Assembly (NCBI GenBank): GCA_903906515.1
Contig: CAIVKO010000096.1
Location: forward strand, 1-54,635
DNA from: Akkermansiaceae bacterium
GTDB taxonomy: Bacteria; Verrucomicrobiota; Verrucomicrobiia; Verrucomicrobiales; Akkermansiaceae
Length of the DNA: 54,635 bases
Direction: 5' to 3'
Of the stretch, positions 1-8,659 are shown piece after piece. The notes below the pieces were generated by a model that ran no database searches, was not told the origin of the DNA, and saw only the letters and a list, made by a program, of their open reading frames with translations. A program made the position numbers and the translations under genes. Position 1 is the first letter of the stretch. Each line of letters starts with the position of its first letter.

Positions 1-30
1 TCCACAGCTCACCAATTCTGTCCGGGCGCT

Positions 31-1218
31 TCACACCAACTCCGCGGCGATGGGATCAACCAGAGCGCGGCCGTGGTGAATGAGGATCAGGCGGTTTCCT
101 TCGATGCGGGCGAGGCCTTCTTTGGCGAGGTTTTCCGCGCGTTCCTGCGAGGCATTATCTAACAACGATAGTGGAATACCCTCCATCGTGCGCAACCCGA
201 GAGCAATCCGTTCCAATCGCCATGCTTCGGCGTCGAGCGATTCCGACTCCACGATGGCGGTGCCGATGCTCCGGATTTGGGCGACGTATCGCGCGGTGTC
301 AGCGACGTTCTTTGATCTAACGGAATCGATGGTGGAAACCGCGGATGGGCCGAACCCCAGATAATCCTCGCCTCGCCAGTACCCCTGGTTGTGGGAGGAT
401 TTTTTGCCGGTTTTCGCGTAGTTAGAGGTCTCGTAATGATCGAATCCGGAGTTGGTCAGCAAGTCATCGGCCAGTTGGAAAAAGCTGGCATCGGTGTCCT
501 CACTGGTTTTTACGTCGCCGCGTCTCAGCGATTCAAAGAAAACCGTGTCTTCCTCATAGGTGAGGTTGTAGGCGGAAATATGATCAGGTTCCAAGGCGAT
601 GGTTTTCCGCAGCGTGGATTCCCAATCAGCCTCCGACTGGCCGGGAATGGAGAACATCAGATCGATATTCACCTGAGGGATTCCCGCAGCGCGCAGGATG
701 CCCACTGATTCCGCGGCTTGAGCGGCATCGTGCTCGCGGCCGAGGGTCTGCAACACATGCGGTGAAAACGATTGGATGCCCAACGATACCCGGGTTACCC
801 CGAGATCACGGAAGAGCCGCGCCTTTTCCAGATCGAAAGTGGCCGGGTTCGCCTCGAGTGTTACTTCGTCGAGCTCATTGAAATTGATCACCTCATGCAG
901 AGCTGAGAATAAAAGCTTCAGGTGGCGTGGCGAGAGCATGCTTGGCGTGCCGCCACCGAAGTAGAGCGTGCGCGGTGGCTCATAGGTGGCAAGGCGCGTG
1001 CGGGCCTCCGCTGTCAGTGCGTCGATGAAGGAACTGATCGGAGTGGAGCCCGGCGTGTGTTTGAAAAACGAGCAATACGGGCAGATCCGGTGGCAGAAGG
1101 GAATATGGAGGTATATCAGCAGGGCAGGAGAGGGATGGCAGAAAACCGAGTTGATGGAAAGGTTTCGATCTTCATAATTTCCCCGAGTGTGCTTTCGCAG
1201 CCTGGTTTTGATCGGCAT
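31..1218 (-). CDS. hemW: HemW-type radical SAM heme chaperone
   Basis: HemW is a radical SAM protein related to coproporphyrinogen III dehydrogenase (HemN) that is thought to deliver heme. The 4Fe-4S motif CxxxCxxC is at C42, C46 and C49 (HIPFCHRICPYC), followed by GGGTPS, a typical SAM-binding glycine motif, and by LTYE and HNQGYW...DYLGFGPSA blocks that are characteristic of the HemW/HemN family. Counted from the ATG at 1218 it is 395 residues, slightly longer than usual. Family members start only a few residues before the HIPFC block, so about 30 N-terminal residues may not be translated. No ATG, GTG or TTG lies between that ATG and the block, leaving this ATG or a rare CTG. It diverges from the pilin-like gene at 1309. 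Without biochemical data HemW cannot be separated from an oxygen-independent coproporphyrinogen oxidase, but the size and lack of HemN extensions favour HemW. Confidence 0.9.
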   Translation of the reverse strand: MPIKTRLRKHTRGNYEDRNLSINSVFCHPSPALLIYLHIPFCHRICPYCSFFKHTPGSTPISSFIDALTAEARTRLATYEPPRTLYFGGGTPSMLSPRHLKLLFSALHEVINFNELDEVTLEANPATFDLEKARLFRDLGVTRVSLGIQSFSPHVLQTLGREHDAAQAAESVGILRAAGIPQVNIDLMFSIPGQSEADWESTLRKTIALEPDHISAYNLTYEEDTVFFESLRRGDVKTSEDTDASFFQLADDLLTNSGFDHYETSNYAKTGKKSSHNQGYWRGEDYLGFGPSAVSTIDSVRSKNVADTARYVAQIRSIGTAIVESESLDAEAWRLERIALGLRTMEGIPLSLLDNASQERAENLAKEGLARIEGNRLILIHHGRALVDPIAAELV

Positions 1219-1308
1219 GTGGCGTTCCTGCCCGATTGTTCTGGCTGCATCGAAAATTTCCTCGCGTTTGCGGGTCCCTGTCGTAATTTGTATCAACTTC
1301 CTTATCTT

Positions 1309-2031
1309 ATGAAAGTCCTTAAGCCTAAATCCACGATCCATCGCCAGGGATTCACTTTGGTCGAATTGCTGGTTGTTATTGCGATCATCGCTACATTGGC
1401 GGCATTGATTACGATGGTTGCGCAGGCGGCGTTGGCTAAAGCGGCGAGTGCCAAGGCGCTTTCGAATCTCCGTCAGAGCGGAACGGTCTTTCTTGCATCT
1501 GCCACGGAAAAGAATGGGAAAATGCAATTCACTGACGATGCAAGCGGTTCGGATTTAAGCCTGTTGCCCTATAATGTCGTGCGTCAGCAACTCGGATTAA
1601 GGTGGGGAGAAACCGGAGAAACCGGACCACCTCAAATCTGTGAAATCATGCACTGGAATTTCAAAAAGATTAAACCCAAGAAATACGAACAGAATTGTTT
1701 TGGGGTCAATTTCACGAATGTGCCAGATAGCGAAAACTTGGATGAGTGGACAGAAGATGTAGTCACCAAAGTCAAAACCCTGGCGTTGGCACGTATTAGC
1801 CGTCCGGGGGCATATCCGCTTTTATTGGATTCATCAAATGCCGTGGGTGATGAATATTTCCAAATTCTCGACTCCGGTGATGGTGCTGTAGGACTGCGGA
1901 ATTCGGGTAGAGCAAATGCCTATTTTCTCGACGGCTCCGCCCGCCCTCTGGACAAGGCGGATCTGAAAAAAGCCGGATTTACCAAAGCATTTGATAATAG
2001 CACCACACCGCCGAAATCGGTGACCTTGTAA
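1309..2031 (+). CDS. Type IV pilin-like protein with prepilin N-methylation signal
   Basis: This 240-residue protein starts MKVLKPKSTIHRQGFTLVEL. The GFTLVELLVVIAIIATLAAL stretch is a class III prepilin signal: cleavage after Gly by prepilin peptidase, methylation of Phe, Glu at +5, then a hydrophobic assembly and membrane helix. The C-terminal part contains NAYFLDGSARPLDK, resembling the FxDGS ending of the many DUF1559/H-x9-DG pilin-like proteins of Planctomycetes and Verrucomicrobia. These are pseudopilin-fold surface or secretion proteins, mostly of unknown role. The start was placed at 1309 because the signal motif must lie near the N-terminus; the open frame extends far upstream but is antisense to hemW. 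The gene stands alone and ends in a strong hairpin. The codon use is less GC-biased than in the neighbours. Confidence 0.85.
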   Translation: MKVLKPKSTIHRQGFTLVELLVVIAIIATLAALITMVAQAALAKAASAKALSNLRQSGTVFLASATEKNGKMQFTDDASGSDLSLLPYNVVRQQLGLRWGETGETGPPQICEIMHWNFKKIKPKKYEQNCFGVNFTNVPDSENLDEWTEDVVTKVKTLALARISRPGAYPLLLDSSNAVGDEYFQILDSGDGAVGLRNSGRANAYFLDGSARPLDKADLKKAGFTKAFDNSTTPPKSVTL

Positions 2032-2064
2032 AAAACCGGCGCTCCCTTTCGGAAACGCCGGTTT
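2030..2064. terminator. Bidirectional rho-independent terminator between pilin-like gene and pnp
   Basis: A 9-bp stem AAACCGGCG (2033-2041) pairs with CGCCGGTTT (2056-2064). Six A residues at 2030-2035 give a U-tract to transcripts coming leftwards from pnp, so termination should be strongest for pnp. Transcripts from the pilin-like gene also pass through it but have only a short U run. Confidence 0.85.
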
Positions 2065-2089
2065 GATGAATCAATCTAGCAATCGATGC

Positions 2090-4234
2090 TTATTCCGCCG
2101 GGGTAACGGCGGTTTCGGCTTCGCTGGCTTTTTGGTCGCGTAGCCAGGCACGGCGTGACATTTTCACGCGGCCCTTTTCATCGACACCGAGGCACTTGGC
2201 GGTGATGATCTGGCCTTTTTTGACGACGTCTTCGACGTTCTCGGTGCGGCCTTCGGCCAGCTCGGAGACGTGGATGAGGCCGTCTTTGCCGGGAAGCACT
2301 TCCATGAACGCGCCGAAGGCGGTGATGGAAACAACCTTGCCGGTATAGACCTTGCCCACTTCGATTTCTTGGAACATGCGTTCGATCATCGACTTGGCGC
2401 GCTCCAGACCTTCCGCCTTGGAGGCGTAGATGTGGACGGTGCCGTCGTCTTCGATGTTGATCTCAGCTCCGGACTCGGCCTGGATGCCCTTGATGTTCTT
2501 GCCGCCAGGCCCGATGAGTTCACCGATGCGATCCGCTGGGATCTTGACGGAAACGATGCGTGGGGCGTGCGGGCTGAGCTCGGCAGGAGAGGCGATGGAT
2601 TCCGCCATTTTGTCGAGGATCTTGCCGCGGCCGGCTTTGGCGATGTGGATGGCTTCCTCTAACATGGCCAGCGGGAGGCCGGGCAGTTTGAGGTCAAGCT
2701 GATAGCCGGTGACACCTTCGCTGGTGCCGCAGAGCTTGAAGTCCATGTCGCCGTAGAAGTCTTCGGAACCGATGATGTCCAACAGCATTTTGTGGGACTT
2801 CAGCGATCCGTCTTCGTTGTTTTCGGTGACGAGGCCGACGGAGATGCCGCCGACAGGGCGGATCAGCGGGACACCGGCATCGAGCAACGCCATGGTGCCG
2901 GCGCAAACCGAGGCCATCGAGGTGGAACCATTGGATTCCATGACTTCCGAGGAAACGCGGATGGCGTAGGGGAAATCCGCTTCGGCAGGGATCACCGGTT
3001 CGATCGAGCGCTCGGCGAGCGAGCCGTGGCCGATCTCGCGGCGGTTGATGCCACCCATACGGCCGGTTTCACCGACGGAGAATGGAGGGAAGTTGTAGTG
3101 AAGGATGAAGCGCTTGCTGTCTTCGCCACCTGCGTAGTTGTCGAAGTTCTGCTTTTCATCGGCCGGGGCCAGCGTGGTGATGGCGAGCGCCTGGGTTTCT
3201 CCACGGGAGAAAATGGCGGAACCGTGAACGCGTGGCAGCGTGCTGACTTCACCGTAGAGCGGGCGAAGATCGCCGATCGTGCGGCCGTCGGCGCGAACGC
3301 CTTTGTCCATGATGGAAATACGGAATGCCTTTTTCTGAAGGTATTCGAAGGCCTGCTCGACATCGAAGTCGGTGGCTTCCGGAGCACGCTCCTTGATGGC
3401 AGCTTCCACTTCATCGCGGAGGGCTCCGACTTTCTTGGCACGCTCGGTTTTGGTCGGCGCGTAGATGGCGGACTCGATGCGGTCGCCGGCGATTTCGTAG
3501 GCGATTTCGAGCAGGTTTTCCTTGGCGAGCACGGCGTCAAACGTGCGCTTTTGCTTGCCGCAGAGTTTCACGAGTTCTTCCTGCATGGCGACGAGCTTGG
3601 CGACGGCTTCCTGGGCGAAATGGAGCGCCTTGATGAACTCGTCTTCCGGGAGTTCGTCAGCCTGGCCTTCGATCATGATGACGTCGGTTTTGTTGCCGAC
3701 ATAGATCAGGTCGAGGTCGCTGTTCGCACGTTGGTCGTGGGTTGGGTTGATGACGAATTGGCCATCGACGCGGCCGACACGCACTGCACCGATCGGGCCG
3801 GCGAATGGGATGTCGGAAAGGCAGAGGGCGGCGGAGGCGCCGTTCATCGCGAGGATGTCCGAATCGTTTTCACCGTCCGCACTGAGCAGGATGGCGACGA
3901 TCTGTGTGTCATAGAAATAGCCTTTCGGGAACAGCGGCCGCAATGGGCGGTCGGTCATGCGGCAGGTGAGGATTTCTTTTTCGGTTGGGCGGCCTTCGCG
4001 TTTGAAGTAACCTCCGGGGAAAACACCGGCGGCGGTGGCTTTCTCCTTATATTCCACGGAGAGTGGGAACCAGGTTTGACCGGGTTTCACTTTGGTGGCG
4101 GAAACGGCGGTGACAAGGATGATGGTGTCTCCGCAGCGGACGGTGACGGCACCGTCGGCGAGTTTGGCAAGTTTGCCGGTTTCGATCGTCATCGGGTTGG
4201 TTCCGACTTCGGTCGTGAGTGTATGGATATTCAT
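2090..4234 (-). CDS. pnp: Polyribonucleotide nucleotidyltransferase (PNPase)
   Basis: PNPase degrades RNA 3'-to-5' by phosphorolysis and works as a trimer. The 714-residue product has the two RNase PH domains: the first opens MTIETGKLAKLADGAVTVR and contains the FPGGYFKREGRPTE block, the second has GVRADGR, GGEDSKRF and MLLDIIGSEDFYGDMDFK. A KH domain (IGPGGKNIKGIQAESGAEI) and an S1 domain (GKVYTGKVVSITAFGAFMEV) follow, as in the standard protein. The ATG at 4234 was chosen because it gives MNIHTLTTEVG and the usual length; a longer frame to 4360 would add basic residues not seen in the family. It follows rpsO on the same strand, the classic rpsO-pnp order, with a large hairpin between them. 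The upstream sequence is purine-rich but without a clear Shine-Dalgarno site. Confidence 0.97.
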   Translation of the reverse strand: MNIHTLTTEVGTNPMTIETGKLAKLADGAVTVRCGDTIILVTAVSATKVKPGQTWFPLSVEYKEKATAAGVFPGGYFKREGRPTEKEILTCRMTDRPLRPLFPKGYFYDTQIVAILLSADGENDSDILAMNGASAALCLSDIPFAGPIGAVRVGRVDGQFVINPTHDQRANSDLDLIYVGNKTDVIMIEGQADELPEDEFIKALHFAQEAVAKLVAMQEELVKLCGKQKRTFDAVLAKENLLEIAYEIAGDRIESAIYAPTKTERAKKVGALRDEVEAAIKERAPEATDFDVEQAFEYLQKKAFRISIMDKGVRADGRTIGDLRPLYGEVSTLPRVHGSAIFSRGETQALAITTLAPADEKQNFDNYAGGEDSKRFILHYNFPPFSVGETGRMGGINRREIGHGSLAERSIEPVIPAEADFPYAIRVSSEVMESNGSTSMASVCAGTMALLDAGVPLIRPVGGISVGLVTENNEDGSLKSHKMLLDIIGSEDFYGDMDFKLCGTSEGVTGYQLDLKLPGLPLAMLEEAIHIAKAGRGKILDKMAESIASPAELSPHAPRIVSVKIPADRIGELIGPGGKNIKGIQAESGAEINIEDDGTVHIYASKAEGLERAKSMIERMFQEIEVGKVYTGKVVSITAFGAFMEVLPGKDGLIHVSELAEGRTENVEDVVKKGQIITAKCLGVDEKGRVKMSRRAWLRDQKASEAETAVTPAE

Positions 4235-4402
4235 GTTCTTTCTGTTTTTCTTCTTTTTCGTTGCGTCCAGCCCACGCGGCGGGATTGCCGGGCAGGCATT
4301 CATTTTTCGGGACAAATGTGCCGCATCGATTGTTCGAGGCGGCACGGGTGGTTGTCCCACGGTCCGGGTAACACCATTGAGGTGTCCGAGCCGTTTCGCG
4401 AA

Positions 4403-4431
4403 ACAGCCACGGGTGATTTTCCCGTGGCTGT
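4403..4431 (-). promoter_or_regulatory. Hairpin between rpsO and pnp
   Basis: An 11-bp perfect stem (ACAGCCACGGG at 4403-4413 with its complement at 4421-4431) with a 7-nt loop lies 14 bases beyond the rpsO stop. On the transcribed strand it is followed by TTTCGCGAAA, a weak U-run. It could be an attenuating terminator after rpsO or a processing site ahead of pnp. Such a structure is well known in the E. coli rpsO-pnp operon; its role here is inferred. Confidence 0.6.
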
Positions 4432-4445
4432 CTTGCGGAGAGTGG

Positions 4446-4706
4446 TTAGTGGCGGAGTCCCAGGCTGCCGATCACGTCCTTGTATTTCTGTTCCGAGCCC
4501 TTCTTGATGAAGTCCAGCAGCTTGCGGCGCTGGGAAACCATGGTCAACAATCCGCGGCGGGACGAGAAGTCCTTCTTGTGGATGTTGAGGTGGTCCGTCA
4601 GATGGAAAATCCGTTGGGTGAGGAGGGCCACTTGATAAGGGGCGCTGCCGGTGTCTCCTTCGTGGAGTTGATATTCTTTCAGGTTGATTTCTTTTGTATC
4701 GCTCAT
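4446..4706 (-). CDS. rpsO: 30S ribosomal protein S15
   Basis: S15 binds the central domain of 16S rRNA early in 30S assembly. The 86-residue product (usual 88-89) shows the family blocks GDTGSAPYQVALLTQRIFHLTDHL, HKKDFSSRRGLLTMVSQRRKLLDF and a C-terminal YKDVIGSLGLRH. The ATG at 4706 gives MSDTKEINLKEYQ; the frame runs further upstream but with no similarity. It is the first gene of the rpsO-pnp unit and diverges from rpmH. A TTGTCA hexamer on this strand (4850-4845) overlaps the -35 box of the rpmH promoter, with an AAATAA 17 bases downstream as a poor -10 candidate. Confidence 0.95.
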   Translation of the reverse strand: MSDTKEINLKEYQLHEGDTGSAPYQVALLTQRIFHLTDHLNIHKKDFSSRRGLLTMVSQRRKLLDFIKKGSEQKYKDVIGSLGLRH

Positions 4707-4843
4707 GGTCTTAGGGGATGGATCCAGCATGTGCCAGACCGTCCTTGGTTGATGGTTGAGGACGCATCGAACGCGAGGCCCTTCGGTTTTGCAAGAAAAT
4801 TGCCGCACTCGAGGGATTTTTTTATTTTTCTGTCATTGGTGGA

Positions 4844-4871
4844 TTGACAACCCGCAATCTCTGACTAGAGT
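4844..4871 (+). promoter_or_regulatory. Sigma-70-type promoter of rpmH
   Basis: A consensus -35 TTGACA (4844-4849) is followed after 16 bases by TAGAGT (4866-4871) as the -10, about 50 bases before the rpmH start. The -35 box is nearly self-complementary (TTGACAA), so a TTGTCA hexamer reads toward rpsO on the other strand. Confidence 0.6.
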
Positions 4872-4921
4872 GCGCGCCCCGAGCCGCAAAACGGACGGCA
4901 CAAAGCTTCTTTACACTAGCC

Positions 4922-5107
4922 ATGAGCAAACGCACCTACCAACCTTCCAAGCGCACCCGTAAAAATCAATTCGGTTTTCGTGCCCGCATGGCCAGCAAAT
5001 CCGGACGTGACATCCTCCGCCGCCGCCGTCAAAAAGGCCGCAAGCGTCTCATTCCCAAGGGTGTCGAGCTTCAATACAGCCGCCACACGGTCCAGCACGG
5101 TTCCTGA
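4922..5107 (+). CDS. rpmH: 50S ribosomal protein L34
   Basis: L34 is a small, very basic protein of the large subunit. The sequence [20 protein letters not shown] followed by [23 protein letters not shown] is the canonical family pattern. At 61 residues it is about 15 longer than the usual 44-46: a tail [18 protein letters not shown] follows the normal end. It heads the rpmH-rnpA-yidD-yidC cluster found next to the origin in many bacteria, although dnaA is not in view here. No Shine-Dalgarno site precedes the ATG. Confidence 0.95.
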   Translation: MSKRTYQPSKRTRKNQFGFRARMASKSGRDILRRRRQKGRKRLIPKGVELQYSRHTVQHGS

Positions 5108-5151
5108 GTTTCCGCCCAAACGCGGCTCAGGATGCCCTCAGCATCCCTGCC

Positions 5152-5517
5152 ATGCGACTCCCGCGGAAAACCACCATGAAACACCGTGCGGATTTCGCAC
5201 GTGTGAAAAACACCGGTCAGGCGAAAGCCGGCCGGTTCGTTATTTTGAGCACTCTTGCGGATTCATCCCTCTCATTCTTGAGCCCCGGTTTCATCACCAC
5301 CAAACGCAGCGGCATGGCCCACGACCGCAATCTGCTCCGCCGCAGATTTCGCGTCCTCGTTCAGAACCACGCCCCGGAATTCGCCGAAATCAGGCGGTTT
5401 CTCGTCACCATCGCCCGACCTGGGGCGGCCCAAGCCACCTTTGCCGAACTCGAAGCCGATTGGCTCCGTCAGGCCCGCCGACTTGGGCTTTTCGTCCGTC
5501 CTGAAGACAAACCGTGA
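5152..5517 (+). CDS. rnpA: Ribonuclease P protein component
   Basis: The protein subunit of RNase P helps the catalytic RNA bind precursor tRNA for 5' maturation. The 121-residue product has the N-terminal block [20 protein letters not shown], the [15 protein letters not shown] segment and the RNR signature ([10 protein letters not shown]) that contacts the RNA, near residues 58-67. An internal ATG at 5176 (MKHRADF) would give a 113-residue protein and is equally plausible. The gene lies 44 bases after rpmH, and its TGA stop overlaps the GTG start of yidD by four bases (GTGA), a sign of translational coupling. Confidence 0.9.
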   Translation: MRLPRKTTMKHRADFARVKNTGQAKAGRFVILSTLADSSLSFLSPGFITTKRSGMAHDRNLLRRRFRVLVQNHAPEFAEIRRFLVTIARPGAAQATFAELEADWLRQARRLGLFVRPEDKP

Positions 5518-5819
5518 TTTCCAAACTCCTCAGCACCCTGATCTGGATTTTGATACGCTTCTACCAGCGCATCCTCAATCCGATGCTGAAAGTGGTCGCC
5601 GGCCCGGCCGCCGGATGCCGGTATTCCCCGACGTGTTCGAACTATTTTCTGCAAGCCGTCGAGGCCCATGGTCCCTTCCGCGGGTCATGGTATGGAATTT
5701 GCCGGATTTTTCGCTGTCATCCATGGGGTGGCAGTGGTTATGACCCCGTCCCGCCGCCACGGTGTGCGGACTCCCGCAAACACACCTGCTCCTGTCACGG
5801 CGAACCGCCATCACTCTAA
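5514..5819 (+). CDS. yidD: YidD, membrane protein insertion efficiency factor
   Basis: YidD is a small amphipathic protein at the inner membrane that supports YidC-dependent insertion. The product starts with an amphipathic helix ([20 protein letters not shown]) and has the hallmark [19 protein letters not shown] followed by [17 protein letters not shown], including the conserved Cys residues. It uses a GTG start overlapping rnpA. At 101 residues it is longer than the minimal family (about 70-85); the tail after DPVP is not conserved in the family as known. It sits between rnpA and yidC, the normal place. Confidence 0.93.
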   Translation: MISKLLSTLIWILIRFYQRILNPMLKVVAGPAAGCRYSPTCSNYFLQAVEAHGPFRGSWYGICRIFRCHPWGGSGYDPVPPPRCADSRKHTCSCHGEPPSL

Positions 5820-5837
5820 CACTCCACCCCGTCATCC

Positions 5838-7706
5838 ATGTACGATCGTAAGACCTGGGCCGTTCTCGGCATCTGCGGCATCCTGCTCGCCGTCAATATC
5901 CATTACTCCAGCCTGAACCAGCAGGAGGCGCTCAAGGAAAAACAACGTCAGGAAGCCTTGCTAAAGGCGAATGAGCAAGCGGTCGTTCCGGCAGCCAAGG
6001 AAACCAAGGCGGAACTTACCGTAGAGCCACCACCACCGCCGACCGAGGAAGAACTCGTCACACTGAAAAACGACGAGGTCGAATACACCCTCACTAACAT
6101 TGGTGGAGGCATCAAGTTCGCAGAATTCCAACATGAATTCGCGGTTGGCACGAAGGACCGCAGTCCGGAGAATCGCGTCAAGGTCAACCGTTTCGGTTCC
6201 GGCCCCATCGGTGCCATTGCCGGGGTGGGGGAGTCGCTTGAAAATATCTCCTACGCTTACAAAGCTGAGGAATCCATCGATGGTAAAAAGGCGGTTTACA
6301 TCGCCAAACTTGCTTCCGGTCTCATCGCGAAGAAAACCTTCACTCTCATCGAATCCAAGGAAACCGGCGCTCCTTATCTGCTGGATTTTGATCTCCAGCT
6401 TGAAAACTCCGCCGCCACCGCACTGAACCTCAACCAGTGGAGCATCTTCCTCGGCGAGGCGACTCCGCTCTATCAGGCGGAAGTATCACAGCAAACCGGA
6501 TTCTTCTGGCGCAAGAACGGCAGCATCAACTTCACAGACGGATCGTCGTTCAAAGGCGGCATGTTCGGTGCCGCCAAGCCCATCATCTCCAGTCCGGAGG
6601 GTGACAAGATCGAGTTCGCCGGTGTAACGAACCAGTTCTTTGCCACCGCACTCCAACCCAAAGAACCGGTAGTCACCACCCTCTGGGCGAAGCCCGAGCA
6701 AGTCACCTTGCCGGGAAATGCCACTCCTGTGACATCCGTGCGTGCGGGTCTCCGACTTCCCGCCGCTACTCTCGGCTCGAAGGAACTCAGGTCTTTCAAT
6801 TACCGTATTTTCATTGGACCGAAACACAACCCGCTGCTCCGTAAAATGGAAAAAAGCTGGGGAGAAGGGTGGGGCGACCTGATGCAATACGGTTGGTTCT
6901 CACTTGTTTCACGCACTCTCAACTTCCTACTCAACATCTATCACGGTTGGCTCGATGGCATCGCCAAACACTGGTCGTGGGGACTCGCCATCATCCTCCT
7001 CACCATCACCGTGCGCATCGTTATCTGGCCGCTTCACGCCAAGTCCACGCACACGATGAAGCGGATGGCCAAGCTCAAGCCTGAGATGGAGAAGCTGAAG
7101 GAGAAATACGGCGACGACCCCAACAAGCTCAACACCGAGACGATGGGACTCTATCGGAAATTCGGCATCAATCCGCTCGGCGGCTGCCTGCCGATGTTCA
7201 TTCAAATCCCGATCTTCTTCGGCTTCTACCGCATGTTGCAATACGCCGTGGAACTCCGTGGCCAGGGTTTCCTCTGGGTGGACGATCTTTCACAACCGGA
7301 CACCTTCACCCACATTTCCGGTGTGCCTATCAACTTTTTGCCCGTCGTCATGGCGATTTCGAGTTTCCTCCAAATCAGGATGACCCCCATGTCCGGCGAC
7401 AAGATGCAGCAGCGCATCATCATGTTCATGCCGTTCATGTTCTTCTTCTTCTGTTATAATTTCGCCTCCGCGCTAGCCCTCTACTGGACCACCCAGAACA
7501 TCTTCTCCATCGGCCAGACATGGTTGATGAGCAAGGTGCCCGAGCCCGAGTTGAAACCGGTCAAGGGCGGTAACAAGTCCTGGGTCCAACGCATGGCGGA
7601 ACGTCAGGCGGAAATGCAGAAAGCCCGCCAGCAGGGGACCCCGACCGGAAATCTCCGCGATGTCACCCCAGACAAAAAGAAGCGCCCACCGCGCACCGGC
7701 GGTTGA
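5838..7706 (+). CDS. yidC: YidC membrane protein insertase
   Basis: YidC inserts and folds inner-membrane proteins, alone or with SecYEG. The 622-residue product has an N-terminal anchor (TWAVLGICGILLAVNIHY), a Pro/Glu-rich linker, a large periplasmic beta domain (about residues 75-340), then the conserved five-helix core. The core has LNFLLNIYHGWLDGIAKHWSWGLAIILLT, a cytoplasmic coiled hairpin (MKRMAKLKPEMEKLKEKYGD), and GGCLPMFIQIPIFFGFYRML. The C-terminus is basic (KKKRPPRTGG), which can aid ribosome binding. Length and architecture match gram-negative YidC. It is the last gene of the rpmH cluster and is followed by a REP-like repeat. Confidence 0.97.
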   Translation: MYDRKTWAVLGICGILLAVNIHYSSLNQQEALKEKQRQEALLKANEQAVVPAAKETKAELTVEPPPPPTEEELVTLKNDEVEYTLTNIGGGIKFAEFQHEFAVGTKDRSPENRVKVNRFGSGPIGAIAGVGESLENISYAYKAEESIDGKKAVYIAKLASGLIAKKTFTLIESKETGAPYLLDFDLQLENSAATALNLNQWSIFLGEATPLYQAEVSQQTGFFWRKNGSINFTDGSSFKGGMFGAAKPIISSPEGDKIEFAGVTNQFFATALQPKEPVVTTLWAKPEQVTLPGNATPVTSVRAGLRLPAATLGSKELRSFNYRIFIGPKHNPLLRKMEKSWGEGWGDLMQYGWFSLVSRTLNFLLNIYHGWLDGIAKHWSWGLAIILLTITVRIVIWPLHAKSTHTMKRMAKLKPEMEKLKEKYGDDPNKLNTETMGLYRKFGINPLGGCLPMFIQIPIFFGFYRMLQYAVELRGQGFLWVDDLSQPDTFTHISGVPINFLPVVMAISSFLQIRMTPMSGDKMQQRIIMFMPFMFFFFCYNFASALALYWTTQNIFSIGQTWLMSKVPEPELKPVKGGNKSWVQRMAERQAEMQKARQQGTPTGNLRDVTPDKKKRPPRTGG

Positions 7707-7723
7707 TTTTGGTTCGATTGGAA

Positions 7724-7805
7724 CGCTTGTAGCGGCGCTCTATGAGCGTCGACGCCAATGAAAATGCGTGAAGCCTATTCTTTGTAACGCTTCGCCCTCG
7801 GAGGG
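7724..7805. repeat. REP-like repeat, copy related to 49632-49718
   Basis: This 82-base stretch between the convergent yidC and yebC genes begins with a palindrome (GGCGCTCTATGAGCGTC core). Its reverse complement matches 49632-49718, including 28 identical bases at the palindrome end, then an imperfect tail ending in a GAGGG block. Only one arm is obvious here. Confidence 0.7.
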
Positions 7806-7822
7806 TAATTTGCGACAAGGCA

Positions 7823-8533
7823 TCAGGCGAGGTTGGTAAAAACCACCTGGACGTCATCGTCGTCCTCAAGTTTATCCACGATGTTCTCAACATCGGTCAT
7901 TTGCTCTTCGGTGAGCTCGATCGGCTGGTTCGGCAGGCGCTGTAGGCCGGATTTGGTGGCGGTGATGCCGAGGGCTTCGACCGCCTGACAAAGTTGGGCA
8001 AAAGACGTGTAATCGCCGATGACCGAGACCACACCATCGTCCTCGTGCATTTCTTCAAGCCCGGCATCGATGAGTTCCAGCTCGATATCCTCCAAATTTT
8101 TTCCTTCGGGAGTGGAAAACTCGATGACGGATTTCCTGGAAAACATGAAATCCAGCGCACCGGTATTGACCAGTTGGCCGCCGTTCTTGTTGAAAATGGT
8201 TTTGATGTTCGTGACCGAACGGTTCGAGTTGTCGGTCGCGCACTCGATGAAAAACAACGATCCATGCGGGCCTTTGCCTTCGTAGCTGACCTCCGAGATC
8301 TCCGATGCATCTTTACCGGCGGCGCGCTTGATGGCTGACTCAATGTTTTCGCGTGAAAGATTCTGGGCCTTGGCATTGGAGATCGCCACACGCAGCGGCG
8401 CGTTCGACTCAGGATCCGGACCGCCATTTTTCGCAGCCAGCGTGATAGATTTGGCAAGTTTCGGAAACACTTTGGACATGGTGGCCCATCTCGATTCCTT
8501 GGCCCGGCGGCGACATTCAAAAGCTCTTCCCAT
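7823..8533 (-). CDS. YebC/PmpR family (TACO1-like) protein
   Basis: YebC-family proteins are about 240 residues. They have been described as transcription regulators and more recently as factors that help ribosomes through difficult proline-rich stretches. This 236-residue protein has the family start MGRAFECRRRAKESRWATMSKVF, then LAKSITLAAKNGGPDPESNAPLR, VSYEGKGPHG, IECATDNSNRSV and FNKNGGQL blocks, all diagnostic. The ATG at 8533 fits the conserved N-terminus (normally MGRxxExR); the frame continues upstream into the repeat at 8660-8784 and that part is not coding. It is convergent with yidC. Confidence 0.93.
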   Translation of the reverse strand: MGRAFECRRRAKESRWATMSKVFPKLAKSITLAAKNGGPDPESNAPLRVAISNAKAQNLSRENIESAIKRAAGKDASEISEVSYEGKGPHGSLFFIECATDNSNRSVTNIKTIFNKNGGQLVNTGALDFMFSRKSVIEFSTPEGKNLEDIELELIDAGLEEMHEDDGVVSVIGDYTSFAQLCQAVEALGITATKSGLQRLPNQPIELTEEQMTDVENIVDKLEDDDDVQVVFTNLA

Positions 8534-8659
8534 GATAAGATACGGTTTGGTTGGCCCGGCAGGCAGCGGCCGGGGCCGGAAGTGAATCAGAACATCAAGG
8601 AACCTCAATAGCGGAGGTGGAAAATCAGAATACTTGTTACAATATATGTAATGCGGAAT

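Noticed and set aside
2792-4507. 571-codon open frame on the plus strand opposite pnp
   Set aside because: It lies antisense to well-conserved pnp and its product is Gly/Asp/Phe-rich with no family motif, as expected from high-GC codon bias on the other strand.
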